From Segnochrobactrum spirostomi (lineage in GTDB: Bacteria > Pseudomonadota > Alphaproteobacteria > Rhizobiales > Segnochrobactraceae): 64,000 nucleotides of DNA. This document shows, piece after piece, positions 53,790 through 62,708 of this stretch (position 1 is the first letter of the stretch; every line of letters starts with the position of its first letter). The translations under genes were made by a program, and so were the position numbers. The notes under the pieces were generated by a model that did not search any database, was not told the DNA's origin, and saw nothing but the letters and a program-made list of their open reading frames with translations. The stretch is taken from assembly GCF_009600605.1 (NCBI RefSeq), contig NZ_VWNA01000001.1, forward strand, positions 2,466,501 through 2,530,500, given 5' to 3'.

Positions 53790-56700
53790 TCATGCCGCAT
53801 CCGAGGGCTGTTCGTCCGAAAGGCTCGGCCAGGAGCCGTTGTCCGGCAGCGCGGAGAGCAGGGCGTCGAGCGATTCGGGGCGGCCGATCGCGTAGCCTTG
53901 GGCGAAATCGATGCCGATCTGGCGGACGCAGGCGAGCGTCTCCTCGTCCTCCACGAATTCCGCGACCGTCTTCGCCCCGAGTTCGTGGGCGATCTGGTTG
54001 AGGGAACGGACGATCGCCGCATCGACGGCGTTCTGGCGCACGTTGCGGACGAAGCTGCCGTCGATCTTCACCAGGTCCGCGGGGAAGGTGCGCAGATAAT
54101 TGAACGAGGAGAGGCCGATGCCGAAATCGTCGAGCGCCACCTTGGCGCCCGCCGCGCGCAGCATCGTCATCAGCCGGGCGGCCACGCCGACATGGGCGAT
54201 CACCGCCGTCTCCGTGATCTCGAAGGTCAGCCGGTGGGCCGGGATCGGCGTGCGGGCGACGAGACCGAGGAGATAGTCGGCGAAGCCGGGCGCACCGAGC
54301 GAATTGCCCGAGAAGTTGAGATGGAAGCTCATGTCGTCCCAGGCGGCGAGCTCCGCGCCGCGGCGCTCCAGCGCCTCCCGCATCACCCAGCGGTCGATGT
54401 CGTGCATCAGGTCGAAGCGTTCGGCCGCAGGGATGAAGAGGTCGGGGAGGATCAGGTTGCCGTCGGGGTCGAGCATGCGCAGAAGGATTTCGCACGCCTC
54501 CTCGCCGCCGCCGTTGCAGGGGCGGATCGGCTGCGCATAGAGGACGAAGCGGTCGTTCTGAACCGCCTCGCGCAGGTTGGCGGCGAGTTGGATCTCGCGG
54601 AAGCGGGCGACCGCGTCGCCCTGGTCGGGCTCGTAGAGCACGGCGCGGTTGCGACCGGAATTCTTGGCGGCGTAGCAGGCGACGTCCACTTGGGTGAGCA
54701 GGGCCGCGGCGGATTCCGAGAACGGCCCGACCGCCCCGTAGCCGACCGAGGCGCCGACCCGGTGATGCCGGCCGTGCCAGGAGAAGCGCAGCGCGTCGAT
54801 CGCGGTGATGATGCGCTCGGCGATCTGGCGTGCCTCGACGAGATCGGCGTTCATCAGGATGACGGCGAACTCGTCGCCGCCGATGCGGGCGACGTGGTCC
54901 CCGCTGCGCACGGCGCTCGTCAAAAGCGGCCCGATCTCGCGCAGCAGCATGTCGCCGACGGCATGGCCGGCGGTGTCGTTGACGAGCTTGAATCGGTCGA
55001 GGTCGATGAAGAGGAGGCTGTGGGTCGCACCGGCCTGACGCGCCGCGGCGATGGCGGCCGTCAGGCGGGCCTCGAATTCCGTTCGGTTGAGGAGGCCGGT
55101 CAGCGGATCGTGGCTCGCCGCGAAGGCGAGCTCCCGCCGCATCGTCCGTTCGCTCGTCACGTCCTGGAACACGAGCACCGCGCCGAGGACCTGATCGTCC
55201 GCCGCGAGCGGCGCGGCGGTCGCCGCGATCTCGCGGAGCGTTCCGTCGTGGGCCTCGAGGGTTGCGTCGTCCTGCATCTCGACCACGGCGCGGGCGAGCA
55301 GACAGCGCCCGATCAGGTCCGGGATGGAAGCACCGCTGAGCCGCGAGACCGGCGCGAAGACGTCCGAGATCTGGCGGCCCGCGGCCTGCACCTGAGACCA
55401 ACCGGTGAGCGCCGCCGCGGCCGGGTTGAGGAAGGTGATGCGGCCGATCCGGTCGGTGGTGATGACGCCGTCGGCGATCGACGTCAGCGTGACCTGGAGG
55501 CGATGGCTTTCGGTGCGCAGCGCTTCGGCGAGGCGGTTCGAATCGGTCACGTCCCAGGTCACGCCGACGAGGCGCACGGGATGGCCGTCGCCGTTCCGGA
55601 TCACCGCCGCCACATCGCGCAGGTACCGGATCTCTCCCGTCCCGGTGACGATGCGGTATTCGAGTTGGAGCGTGTCGTTGCCGTCCTTCATGTCGTCGAA
55701 GGCTTTGATGACGGCGGCGAAGTCTTCGTTGTGAATGCGCTGCCGGGCGATCTCGATCGGAGACTTGCCGCAGGTGGGCGATTCCGCGAAGTGGCGGTAT
55801 AGCCGCTCGTCCCAGATCTGCTCGCGCGTGACGAGGTCCCAGTCCCAGATGCCGAGATCGGCCGCCGCGGTCGCGATGTCGAGGCGCCTCAGGAGCTGAT
55901 CGCGCTCCTCCGCGGCCCGATGGTCGCTGGTGGTGTCCCAGGTCACGCCGATACACTTGGCCGGCTTGCCGTCCGGACCGGCGATCGTGCGGCAGGCGTT
56001 GCGTAGATACCGGACCTCGCCGTCGGGTCGGACGATGCGGTATTCGCAGGTGGTTTCGCCCGGTTCCCGCTTCGCCTTCTCGACATAGGCGCTGGCCATC
56101 GCCTGGTCTTCCGGGTGCACGATGTCGAGCCAGTCGCCGCCGGGTTCTGGCTTGTCGGACATGGCGCGCCCGAGCACGTCCAGCATGCGGGCATCCCGGA
56201 GCAGAACCCCGGTCGCGGCATCCCATTCCCAAACGCTGATACCGCCGACGCGCGTCGCGAGATCGAGGCGGCGGAACAGCGTCTCGCGCTCGTCGGAGAT
56301 CCGCTTGTGCTCCGTGACGTCGACGACCTGGACGAGGACGTGGTCGGGTCCCGCTCCCGCACTCGGCAAGAGGGTGGCGGAGGCATCGCCCCAGCCGATG
56401 GTGCGGTCCTTACGGACGAAGCGCTGGCCTCTGCGCAGATGGTTGACCGATTTACCCAGCAGGTTCTTGAGATCGTCGCGAACCACGTCGTGATCGCATG
56501 CCAAAGTCAGACTGAGCGGCGGGAGGGACCGGATCTCCGCCTCGCCGTAGCCGAACAATTCGCAGGCCTTGGCATTCGCCTCGACGATTTGCCCGTCGCT
56601 CGCCAGGATCAGGCCGGCGATCGGCGAGTGGTCGAAGATCGTCCGCAGGCGCTGCTCGCTGCGGCGGAGACGTTCGTGTTCGTCGCGGGCGCGCTCGATC

Positions 56701-57665
56701 AGGATGGTGCCGACGAGCGGCGGCAGCAGGGTGAGGGCGGTGGCGAGGTAGACCATGTTCTCGCCCGCTGCGGCCGCGATCGGAATCGCCATCGCAGTGT
56801 GCGTGAACAGCCATGCCACGAGGATCGTGTCGAGGACGAGGAAGATCATCGCCGGCAGCAGCGGCACCGCGACGATCGAGACGAGCAGGACGAGCGTGAC
56901 GACGACGAAGGGGGTCGGGAGGTGTTGCAGCGCCAGCAGTGTCGTCAGCGCCATCACGCATCCCACGGTGAGGATCGTGACGCGCCGTCCCCGCGGAAAC
57001 GCCTGGTCCAGCTTGCCGGCATGGGCGTAGGCGAACGCCAACGGCAGCATGGTGGCGAAGCCGATCAGATCGCCGAGATACCAATGGCCCCAGACGGAGT
57101 AGAACTTGGCTAAGGGAATTGCACCGCCGTTCGCCGCATAGCTGAAGACGACGGCGCAGGACGAGCCGGCCGCCGGCGCCGCGAGCGCCCCCGGCAGTGA
57201 GCGGATGATGTGCGAGAAGAACGTAGCGGTTTCGCCGCGCCGGGTGGAGAACGCCTTCAGGAGCCCGCCGCCGACCACAGCGCCGGCCGTATTGGACACC
57301 GCGAACAGCGCGGACGCGCCGAAAGGACCGTTAAGAACGATATCGAGCGCGAGGCTCGCCGCCGACACGGCCAGGAGGATGGCGGGCCACAGCTTGAAGC
57401 AGCGCCGGGCGAGCAGGATCGCCACGAACCCGATCGGCAGCCAGATACCGCTCAGTTTCCCGGGGGGCGCCGAGACCCAGATGCAGACGAGGCCGAGCAG
57501 CAGATAGCCGGCGAAGGCGGCGGCGAACTGCGTGATCTGCCCTCGCCAGAACCGGCCGATGCCGCCCGCACGATCGACACCAGCCTTCCCCCCGGTGGCG
57601 CGTCCGTCTTGATCGCCCTGCCCATGCGTCCCCTTGCCGCGGTCCTGCGACCGTGTCGCCGGCAT
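53790..57665 (-). CDS. MASE1-PAS-GGDEF-EAL sensor, c-di-GMP turnover
   Basis: This protein of about 1290 residues has an N-terminal MASE1 sensor with eight or more membrane segments (about residues 43-320). Several PAS domains follow (around residues 335-790: SPIAGLILASDGQIVEANAKA, then GGISVWEWDAATGVLL and DLGIWDWDLVTREQIW). The GGDEF domain shows RIGGDEFAVI near residue 940. The EAL domain has EILLRML, NFSGNS, EITETAV, LDDFGIG, KIDGSFV and AEFVED, so the metal-binding set looks complete although the motif is EIL and not EAL. It could make or break c-di-GMP. The start is doubtful: ATG 57625, preceded by AAGGGG, begins MGRAIKTDAPPGG and would join the frame if one base were added at 57588-57593. 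Confidence 0.88.
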   Translation of the reverse strand: MPATRSQDRGKGTHGQGDQDGRATGGKAGVDRAGGIGRFWRGQITQFAAAFAGYLLLGLVCIWVSAPPGKLSGIWLPIGFVAILLARRCFKLWPAILLAVSAASLALDIVLNGPFGASALFAVSNTAGAVVGGGLLKAFSTRRGETATFFSHIIRSLPGALAAPAAGSSCAVVFSYAANGGAIPLAKFYSVWGHWYLGDLIGFATMLPLAFAYAHAGKLDQAFPRGRRVTILTVGCVMALTTLLALQHLPTPFVVVTLVLLVSIVAVPLLPAMIFLVLDTILVAWLFTHTAMAIPIAAAAGENMVYLATALTLLPPLVGTILIERARDEHERLRRSEQRLRTIFDHSPIAGLILASDGQIVEANAKACELFGYGEAEIRSLPPLSLTLACDHDVVRDDLKNLLGKSVNHLRRGQRFVRKDRTIGWGDASATLLPSAGAGPDHVLVQVVDVTEHKRISDERETLFRRLDLATRVGGISVWEWDAATGVLLRDARMLDVLGRAMSDKPEPGGDWLDIVHPEDQAMASAYVEKAKREPGETTCEYRIVRPDGEVRYLRNACRTIAGPDGKPAKCIGVTWDTTSDHRAAEERDQLLRRLDIATAAADLGIWDWDLVTREQIWDERLYRHFAESPTCGKSPIEIARQRIHNEDFAAVIKAFDDMKDGNDTLQLEYRIVTGTGEIRYLRDVAAVIRNGDGHPVRLVGVTWDVTDSNRLAEALRTESHRLQVTLTSIADGVITTDRIGRITFLNPAAAALTGWSQVQAAGRQISDVFAPVSRLSGASIPDLIGRCLLARAVVEMQDDATLEAHDGTLREIAATAAPLAADDQVLGAVLVFQDVTSERTMRRELAFAASHDPLTGLLNRTEFEARLTAAIAAARQAGATHSLLFIDLDRFKLVNDTAGHAVGDMLLREIGPLLTSAVRSGDHVARIGGDEFAVILMNADLVEARQIAERIITAIDALRFSWHGRHHRVGASVGYGAVGPFSESAAALLTQVDVACYAAKNSGRNRAVLYEPDQGDAVARFREIQLAANLREAVQNDRFVLYAQPIRPCNGGGEEACEILLRMLDPDGNLILPDLFIPAAERFDLMHDIDRWVMREALERRGAELAAWDDMSFHLNFSGNSLGAPGFADYLLGLVARTPIPAHRLTFEITETAVIAHVGVAARLMTMLRAAGAKVALDDFGIGLSSFNYLRTFPADLVKIDGSFVRNVRQNAVDAAIVRSLNQIAHELGAKTVAEFVEDEETLACVRQIGIDFAQGYAIGRPESLDALLSALPDNGSWPSLSDEQPSDAA

Positions 57666-57844
57666 TCCTGGTGCCGATCAGGTTACGCGACCGAGCTTGC
57701 CCCAACCTTCTGACGCTATAACGCCATGCCTCTATAGGTCTATGACGCTCACGGCGGCGTGTACACTAGGCGTGTGGAGGGAGTGCCGTCGACCGCCCCG
57801 GCGGTGCCGGGAGCCTTGGCTTACGGGGGAGGCAGCATCACGCG

Positions 57845-60800
57845 TCAGTTGCGCAGAAGCTGGTTGAGGAGCTGCGTCGCCTGATCCGCCGTGCTCGGCG
57901 CGGCCTGTTGAGGCTGCTGTGCCTGGGGCTGGGTGGCCTGAGGCTGCGCGGGTTGCGTGGGCTGGGTCTTGCCGCCGAGCAGCTTGATTGCCTCTTCCAC
58001 GGCGCGCTGCTTGTTGATCTTGCCGTTCTGATCGACGAGCGGGGCGTTGCCGGGAGCCGCCGCGGCGCCGCCTTGCGCGGCTGCGCCGGGCTTGCCGAGC
58101 TTCGAGAGGCCGCCGCCGAGGGCCTTGAGCTGCTTCAGGGCGCCGGCCGGGTCCTGCAGGATGCCCTTGATGTCCGGATAGATCCGCGGCTTCGCCCATG
58201 GCCCTTCGATGATCACCGGCACGTTGAAGCCGGCCAAGTTCGCGCCCTGGGCGTCCTGGGTCTCGAGCGAGGCGACGACCTTCGGATCGACGCGGTAGGA
58301 CAGCGTCCGCCGCGGCAGGTCGACCCGGCCGGCGCCGGTCAGGCGGAACAGCGGACCCGCCATCGCGAGGTCGCTGTTGGTCAGGATGCCGTTTGCGATG
58401 GTGAACGTGCCGGTCAGCGCCGAGAACGCGGTCTTGCCCGTCCCCGCCTGCCAGCCTTCCAGGATGCCGTTGTTAAGCGCGGTGACGATCTGCGGAATAT
58501 CGATGCCGAGGATCGCGCCGTTGGTGAAGCCGATCGAGCCCTTGCCGCCGAGCCGCGAGACGAGGTCGAGCTCGCTCTTGCCGCTCGTCGAGACCGCGAA
58601 ATCGAGCGCGGCGGTGCCTTCGATCCGGGTGAAGCCGATGGCGTCGGTCAGGAACGCCCGCGCCGCAAGGTTCTTCAGCGCGAACGAGGCGTCGACGGTC
58701 GGCACCGCGGCGGCGCCGTTGATGGTGAGCGCGCCGGTGCCACTGCCGCCATAGAGCGTCATCGGCGACAGGTTCGCCTTGAGCACGCCGTCCTTCAGCG
58801 TCGCGGCCAGCGTGGTCTGGCCGATCTTGAGGCTGTCGAGCAAGATCTGGTCGGCGCGGACATTGAGCGCCGCGTCGGCCGCCTTGAGGCCGTCGAAGCC
58901 GAGCGGGCTCGTGCTCCAGCCGCCGGCGGCGGGCGCCGGGGCCGGTGCTGCGGCCGGTTGGCCGACGGCCGCTGGCGCTCCGGGCTTCGCCGGGGCGACG
59001 CCGGCCGATTGCAGATAGGGGCGCAGGTCGAGCACCGAGAGGGCGAGGCCGGCATTGATCGAGGGCTTGGCGCCGCCATAGGCGACCTTGCCCGTCGCGA
59101 CGCCGCGCGAGCCGTCGAGCACGATGTTGGCCTTGTCGAACGCCACGCTGTCGGCGGCGAGCGTCACCGGCCCGTCGAACGAGAACTGCTGAAGACCGCC
59201 GCCGCCCGAGAGCGGCCGGCCGATCCAGGCGAGCAGGTTGCGCAAGGACGGCGTCGCGACCTGGACCCGGCCGCTGCCGATTCCCTTGGGGCTGGCGCTG
59301 CCGTCGAAGCCGAAGGTCACGCGCGACGACGAGGCCTTGATCGCGACCGCCCCGGCGGTGCCGGCGATGAGCGCGCGCGGCGCCACCGAGCCGGAGAGGG
59401 TGAAGCGCTCGCCGCGCCAGGTCAGCCCGCCATTGAGGGCGACCGGGTTCGCGAGCGAGGCGAACTGGGCGGTGAGCGCGATGTCGGTGATCTGGTCGGC
59501 GCTCTTGTCGCCGCCGAAGCTCGAGGCGAGGCCGAGCCCGCCGACCGAGCCGTCGGCGAGCGAGAGGCTGCCCTTGCCGTCGAGGGCCCCGGCGATCGCC
59601 GCGACCGTCGCGCCGCGCGTGGTGAAGGAGATGTCGAGTCCGGCGCGGCCGGCGAGCGGCTGCGAGACCCCGGCGAGCGCCGCCATCTTGGCGAGATCGA
59701 TACCGCTCGCCTTGACGGAGCCGGCCATCGCCGCCGCGGGCTGCCGTGCATCGACGGTGATCGCCCCGGAGGCCGAGGCGCCGGCCATGGCGAGGCGCTT
59801 GACGCTCGCCTGGAGGACGCGGTCGGCGAGGGTGATGTCGGTCGCGAGGTCGGTGATGGTGGCGGGTCCCGCGCTGATCGATTTCGCGGTCAAAGCCACG
59901 TTGGCGTCGACGAGGCCGAGCGGGGAGAAATCGATGGCGTCTCCCGCGGCGACCGCGGGAGCGGCCGGTGCGGCAGCGCCCGGCTTCGCCTTCGGCAGCT
60001 TCGCGCCGCCCGCGTCGGCGGCGGCCGGCGCGGACGCAGCCGGGGCGGTTTTCGCTGCGTTGGTCGCGGCACTCTTCGCCGGCTGCGCACCGGCAGGGCC
60101 GCGGAGGGCGTCGAGGTCGAGTTTGGCGATGGCAAGCCGCAGCCCGAGCGCCGGACGGGCACCGCCGAGCACGACCTTCGCCCCGCCCGAGGCGTCGAGG
60201 CCGGTCGCCGTCACCGCGAAGCGCGGCACGTCGATCGTGGTGGGGGCGACCTTCGCCGTCACCTCGGCGCTGTAGCGCTCGGCGAAGGCCTTGCCGGCCG
60301 GCAAGGCGACGCCGAGCCGGTCGGCGATCGCCGCGAGCGACGAGCCGTTCGCCGTCAGGGTACCGTCGAAGCTGCCACCCACCGGCAGCGCCGTGCCCTT
60401 GGCGGCGATGTCGAAGGCGTCGGAGGTCAGGTGCAACTGGACCGGAATGGCCGCGATCTTCGCCGGATCGGCCGGCCGGCCGGCGCCGAGCTCGAGCTTC
60501 GTCGCGAGGCCCTGCCAGTCGAAGCTGCCGCGGGCGTCGAGAAGCCCGCTCGAGCCGGGCACGTCGAGGTCGAGATTGACGGCGTCGAGCCGGCTTTCGC
60601 GGCCCGAGGCGCGGTCGCGATAGATCAGGGTGCCGTCGACGATGCGGATGGTACCGAGCCGCAGGCGGTCGAGGATCGCGAGCGGGCTCTCGGCCGGGGC
60701 GGGGGGCTCGTCGGCGGTCTCGCCGATCAGCGTGCCGACCTGATCGCCCGAGGCGGCAGGCGCGCCGGCGGTTGCGCCCGGGCTCGCCGCCGGGGCGGCG

Positions 60801-61201
60801 GCCGGCGTCGCGGCGGCGGTGCTGTGCGGCGTCCAGTTGGTCGAGCCGTCGGGGGCGACCTCGACGAGCACCTTCGGCCCACCGAGGGTCACCCCGTCGA
60901 GCACCACCTTGCCGCCGATGAGGGCGAACGGGGAGAGGCCGAACGACACGCTTTCGAGCGAGAAGGCGTTCTCGCCACCGCCCATGCCGGGGATCTCGAT
61001 GCCCCGCGCGGAGAAGCGCACCGTCGGCAGAACGCTGATCGAGACGTCGCCGTCGATCGTCACCGGCCGTCCCGCGGCCTGGGAGAGCTGGGCGGCGAGC
61101 TCCTTGCGCACCGTCTCGGCGGGAATGAACATCGGCAGCGCGAAGAGCACCGCCACGATGGCGACGATCGCGATCCCGAGAACGATGGCGAGCTTTCTCA
61201 T
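57845..61201 (-). CDS. AsmA-family envelope protein
   Basis: This is a 1118-residue AsmA-like protein. One N-terminal membrane anchor (residues about 3-25, AIVLGIAIVAIVAVLFALPMF) is followed by AAGRPVTIDGDVSISVLPTVRFSARGI, the AsmA start motif. Long beta-rich repeats follow, and the AsmA C-terminal domain (KASGIDLAKMAALAG, then LADGSVGGLGLASSFGG and FTNGAILGIDIPQIV). Ala/Pro linkers occur near residues 125-170 and 380-420, and the C-terminus is a Gln/Pro-rich tail (QPQATQPQAQQPQQAAP). AsmA proteins resemble bridge-like lipid carriers between the two membranes. GGGAGGGG precedes the ATG. Its place near the lipid-recycling fusion may be functional. Confidence 0.9.
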   Translation of the reverse strand: MRKLAIVLGIAIVAIVAVLFALPMFIPAETVRKELAAQLSQAAGRPVTIDGDVSISVLPTVRFSARGIEIPGMGGGENAFSLESVSFGLSPFALIGGKVVLDGVTLGGPKVLVEVAPDGSTNWTPHSTAAATPAAAPAASPGATAGAPAASGDQVGTLIGETADEPPAPAESPLAILDRLRLGTIRIVDGTLIYRDRASGRESRLDAVNLDLDVPGSSGLLDARGSFDWQGLATKLELGAGRPADPAKIAAIPVQLHLTSDAFDIAAKGTALPVGGSFDGTLTANGSSLAAIADRLGVALPAGKAFAERYSAEVTAKVAPTTIDVPRFAVTATGLDASGGAKVVLGGARPALGLRLAIAKLDLDALRGPAGAQPAKSAATNAAKTAPAASAPAAADAGGAKLPKAKPGAAAPAAPAVAAGDAIDFSPLGLVDANVALTAKSISAGPATITDLATDITLADRVLQASVKRLAMAGASASGAITVDARQPAAAMAGSVKASGIDLAKMAALAGVSQPLAGRAGLDISFTTRGATVAAIAGALDGKGSLSLADGSVGGLGLASSFGGDKSADQITDIALTAQFASLANPVALNGGLTWRGERFTLSGSVAPRALIAGTAGAVAIKASSSRVTFGFDGSASPKGIGSGRVQVATPSLRNLLAWIGRPLSGGGGLQQFSFDGPVTLAADSVAFDKANIVLDGSRGVATGKVAYGGAKPSINAGLALSVLDLRPYLQSAGVAPAKPGAPAAVGQPAAAPAPAPAAGGWSTSPLGFDGLKAADAALNVRADQILLDSLKIGQTTLAATLKDGVLKANLSPMTLYGGSGTGALTINGAAAVPTVDASFALKNLAARAFLTDAIGFTRIEGTAALDFAVSTSGKSELDLVSRLGGKGSIGFTNGAILGIDIPQIVTALNNGILEGWQAGTGKTAFSALTGTFTIANGILTNSDLAMAGPLFRLTGAGRVDLPRRTLSYRVDPKVVASLETQDAQGANLAGFNVPVIIEGPWAKPRIYPDIKGILQDPAGALKQLKALGGGLSKLGKPGAAAQGGAAAAPGNAPLVDQNGKINKQRAVEEAIKLLGGKTQPTQPAQPQATQPQAQQPQQAAPSTADQATQLLNQLLRN

Positions 61202-61338
61202 GGACCCCTCCCGAACGACACGATCGAGCCCTGGCGCCGTCCCGAAGCGCCGAGCCGCGCGGGAGTGTAGCGGGGCTTGTGGTTAATCGATGGTGAACGC
61301 AAGGCCGACGTCGGACCGAGGCCCGTCGCCGCCCTCGA

Positions 61339-62451
61339 TCATGTGATCGGCGCGCCTTCGTGAAAGAAGCGGTCCATCGCCGCCCGCCACCGGGCGACGT
61401 CGAGGCCGCGGGCGGCGAGCCAGGCGGGATCGTAGAGGCTCGACCGGTAGCGCTCGCCGGAATCGCACAGGAGGCTGACGACCGATCCCGTCTCGCCGCG
61501 CGCCGCCATCTCGCTGATGAGGACCGCGCAGGCCCAGATGTTGGTGCCGGTCGAGCCGCCGCACGGCTTGCCGATGACGGCGCTCACCGCCTGCATGGCG
61601 GCGACGCTCGCGGCATCGGGCACCGCCATCATGCGATCGACCACGTCGGGATTGAACGACGGCTCGACGCGCGGCCGTCCGATGCCTTCGATCACGGCCG
61701 CGCCGGGTTCGGCGTTGCGCGTGTCGCGGTCGGCATAATGGCGGTGGAACACCGAGCCTTCCGGATCGGCGACGCACAGGCGCGTCGGATGCCGGCGATA
61801 GCGGACATAGCGGCCGAGGGTTGCGGAGGTGCCGCCGGTGCCGGCGCCGCAGACGAGCCAGGTCGGGATCGGGGCCGGCTCCAGCGCCATCTGGGAGAAG
61901 ATCGACTCGGCGATGTTGTTGTTGCCGCGCCAGTCGGTCGCCCGCTCGGCATAGGTGAACTGGTCGATATAATGCCCGCCGGTCTCGGCCGCGAGGCGCC
62001 GCGCCTCGTCGTAGACGCTGCGCGGATCATGGACGAGGTGGCACTCGCCGCCCTGGAATTCGATCGCGGCGATCTTCTCGGGCGAGGTGGTGCGCGGCAT
62101 TACCGCGATGAAGCGCAGGCCGAGGAGACGGGCGAAATAGGCCTCCGACACCGCGGTCGAACCGCTCGAGGTCTCGATCACCGCCGTCTTCGGGCCGATC
62201 CAGCCGTTGCACAGGGCATAGAGAAAGAGCGAGCGGGCGAGCCGGTGCTTCAGGCTGCCGGTCGGATGGCTCGATTCATCCTTCAGATAGAGCGTGATAC
62301 CCGGAAATTTCGGCAGCTCGACGCGGATCAGGTGGGTGTCCGAGGAGCGGTTGAAATCGGCCTCGATGCGGGCCACCGCCTCGTCGAGCCAGGTGCGTTC
62401 GGCGCAAGGCGGGACGGCGGGATGGATGGAGCGGGTCGCAGGCAGCGGCAT
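61339..62451 (-). CDS. PLP-dependent cysteine desulfhydrase-like enzyme (Cds1 type)
   Basis: This is a 370-residue fold-type II PLP enzyme related to cysteine synthase. The PLP Lys is in [15 protein letters not shown] at about residue 66, with [17 protein letters not shown] and [20 protein letters not shown] further on. [16 protein letters not shown] near residue 305 and [19 protein letters not shown] are diagnostic of the L-cysteine desulfhydrase (Cds1)-like group, not CysK. It would release sulfide and pyruvate from cysteine. ATG 62451 is used; the frame continues upstream to 62541. It is divergent from the GGDEF protein gene. Confidence 0.83.
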   Translation of the reverse strand: MPLPATRSIHPAVPPCAERTWLDEAVARIEADFNRSSDTHLIRVELPKFPGITLYLKDESSHPTGSLKHRLARSLFLYALCNGWIGPKTAVIETSSGSTAVSEAYFARLLGLRFIAVMPRTTSPEKIAAIEFQGGECHLVHDPRSVYDEARRLAAETGGHYIDQFTYAERATDWRGNNNIAESIFSQMALEPAPIPTWLVCGAGTGGTSATLGRYVRYRRHPTRLCVADPEGSVFHRHYADRDTRNAEPGAAVIEGIGRPRVEPSFNPDVVDRMMAVPDAASVAAMQAVSAVIGKPCGGSTGTNIWACAVLISEMAARGETGSVVSLLCDSGERYRSSLYDPAWLAARGLDVARWRAAMDRFFHEGAPIT

Positions 62452-62708
62452 TTCGGGTCCGATTGTCTCGATCGTTTGGTTCAGGTGCGGCCAGCCAGCC
62501 CGCGCTGTCAACGAGGGAAGCCGGGTTGCGATGGCGGGCAATGATGGTCCGCACCGACGCGGTCGCCGGTGAAGCCACAGTCAAGGCGCAGCGATCGATC
62601 GGCCCAGAAATATTCCGGACAGAGGCAAGGCGGAACCATAGGCGGGCCACGTCGGCGTCCCATATTCGGCTGCTCGAAACGTTTCTAGGTCGGGATGGGA
62701 CCTGATCG

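Noticed and set aside
57908-61270. A 1120-codon open frame on the plus strand opposite AsmA
   Set aside because: It is rich in Arg, Gly and Glu with no recognisable domain and mirrors the codon pattern of the real gene. Long antisense frames are expected at this GC content.
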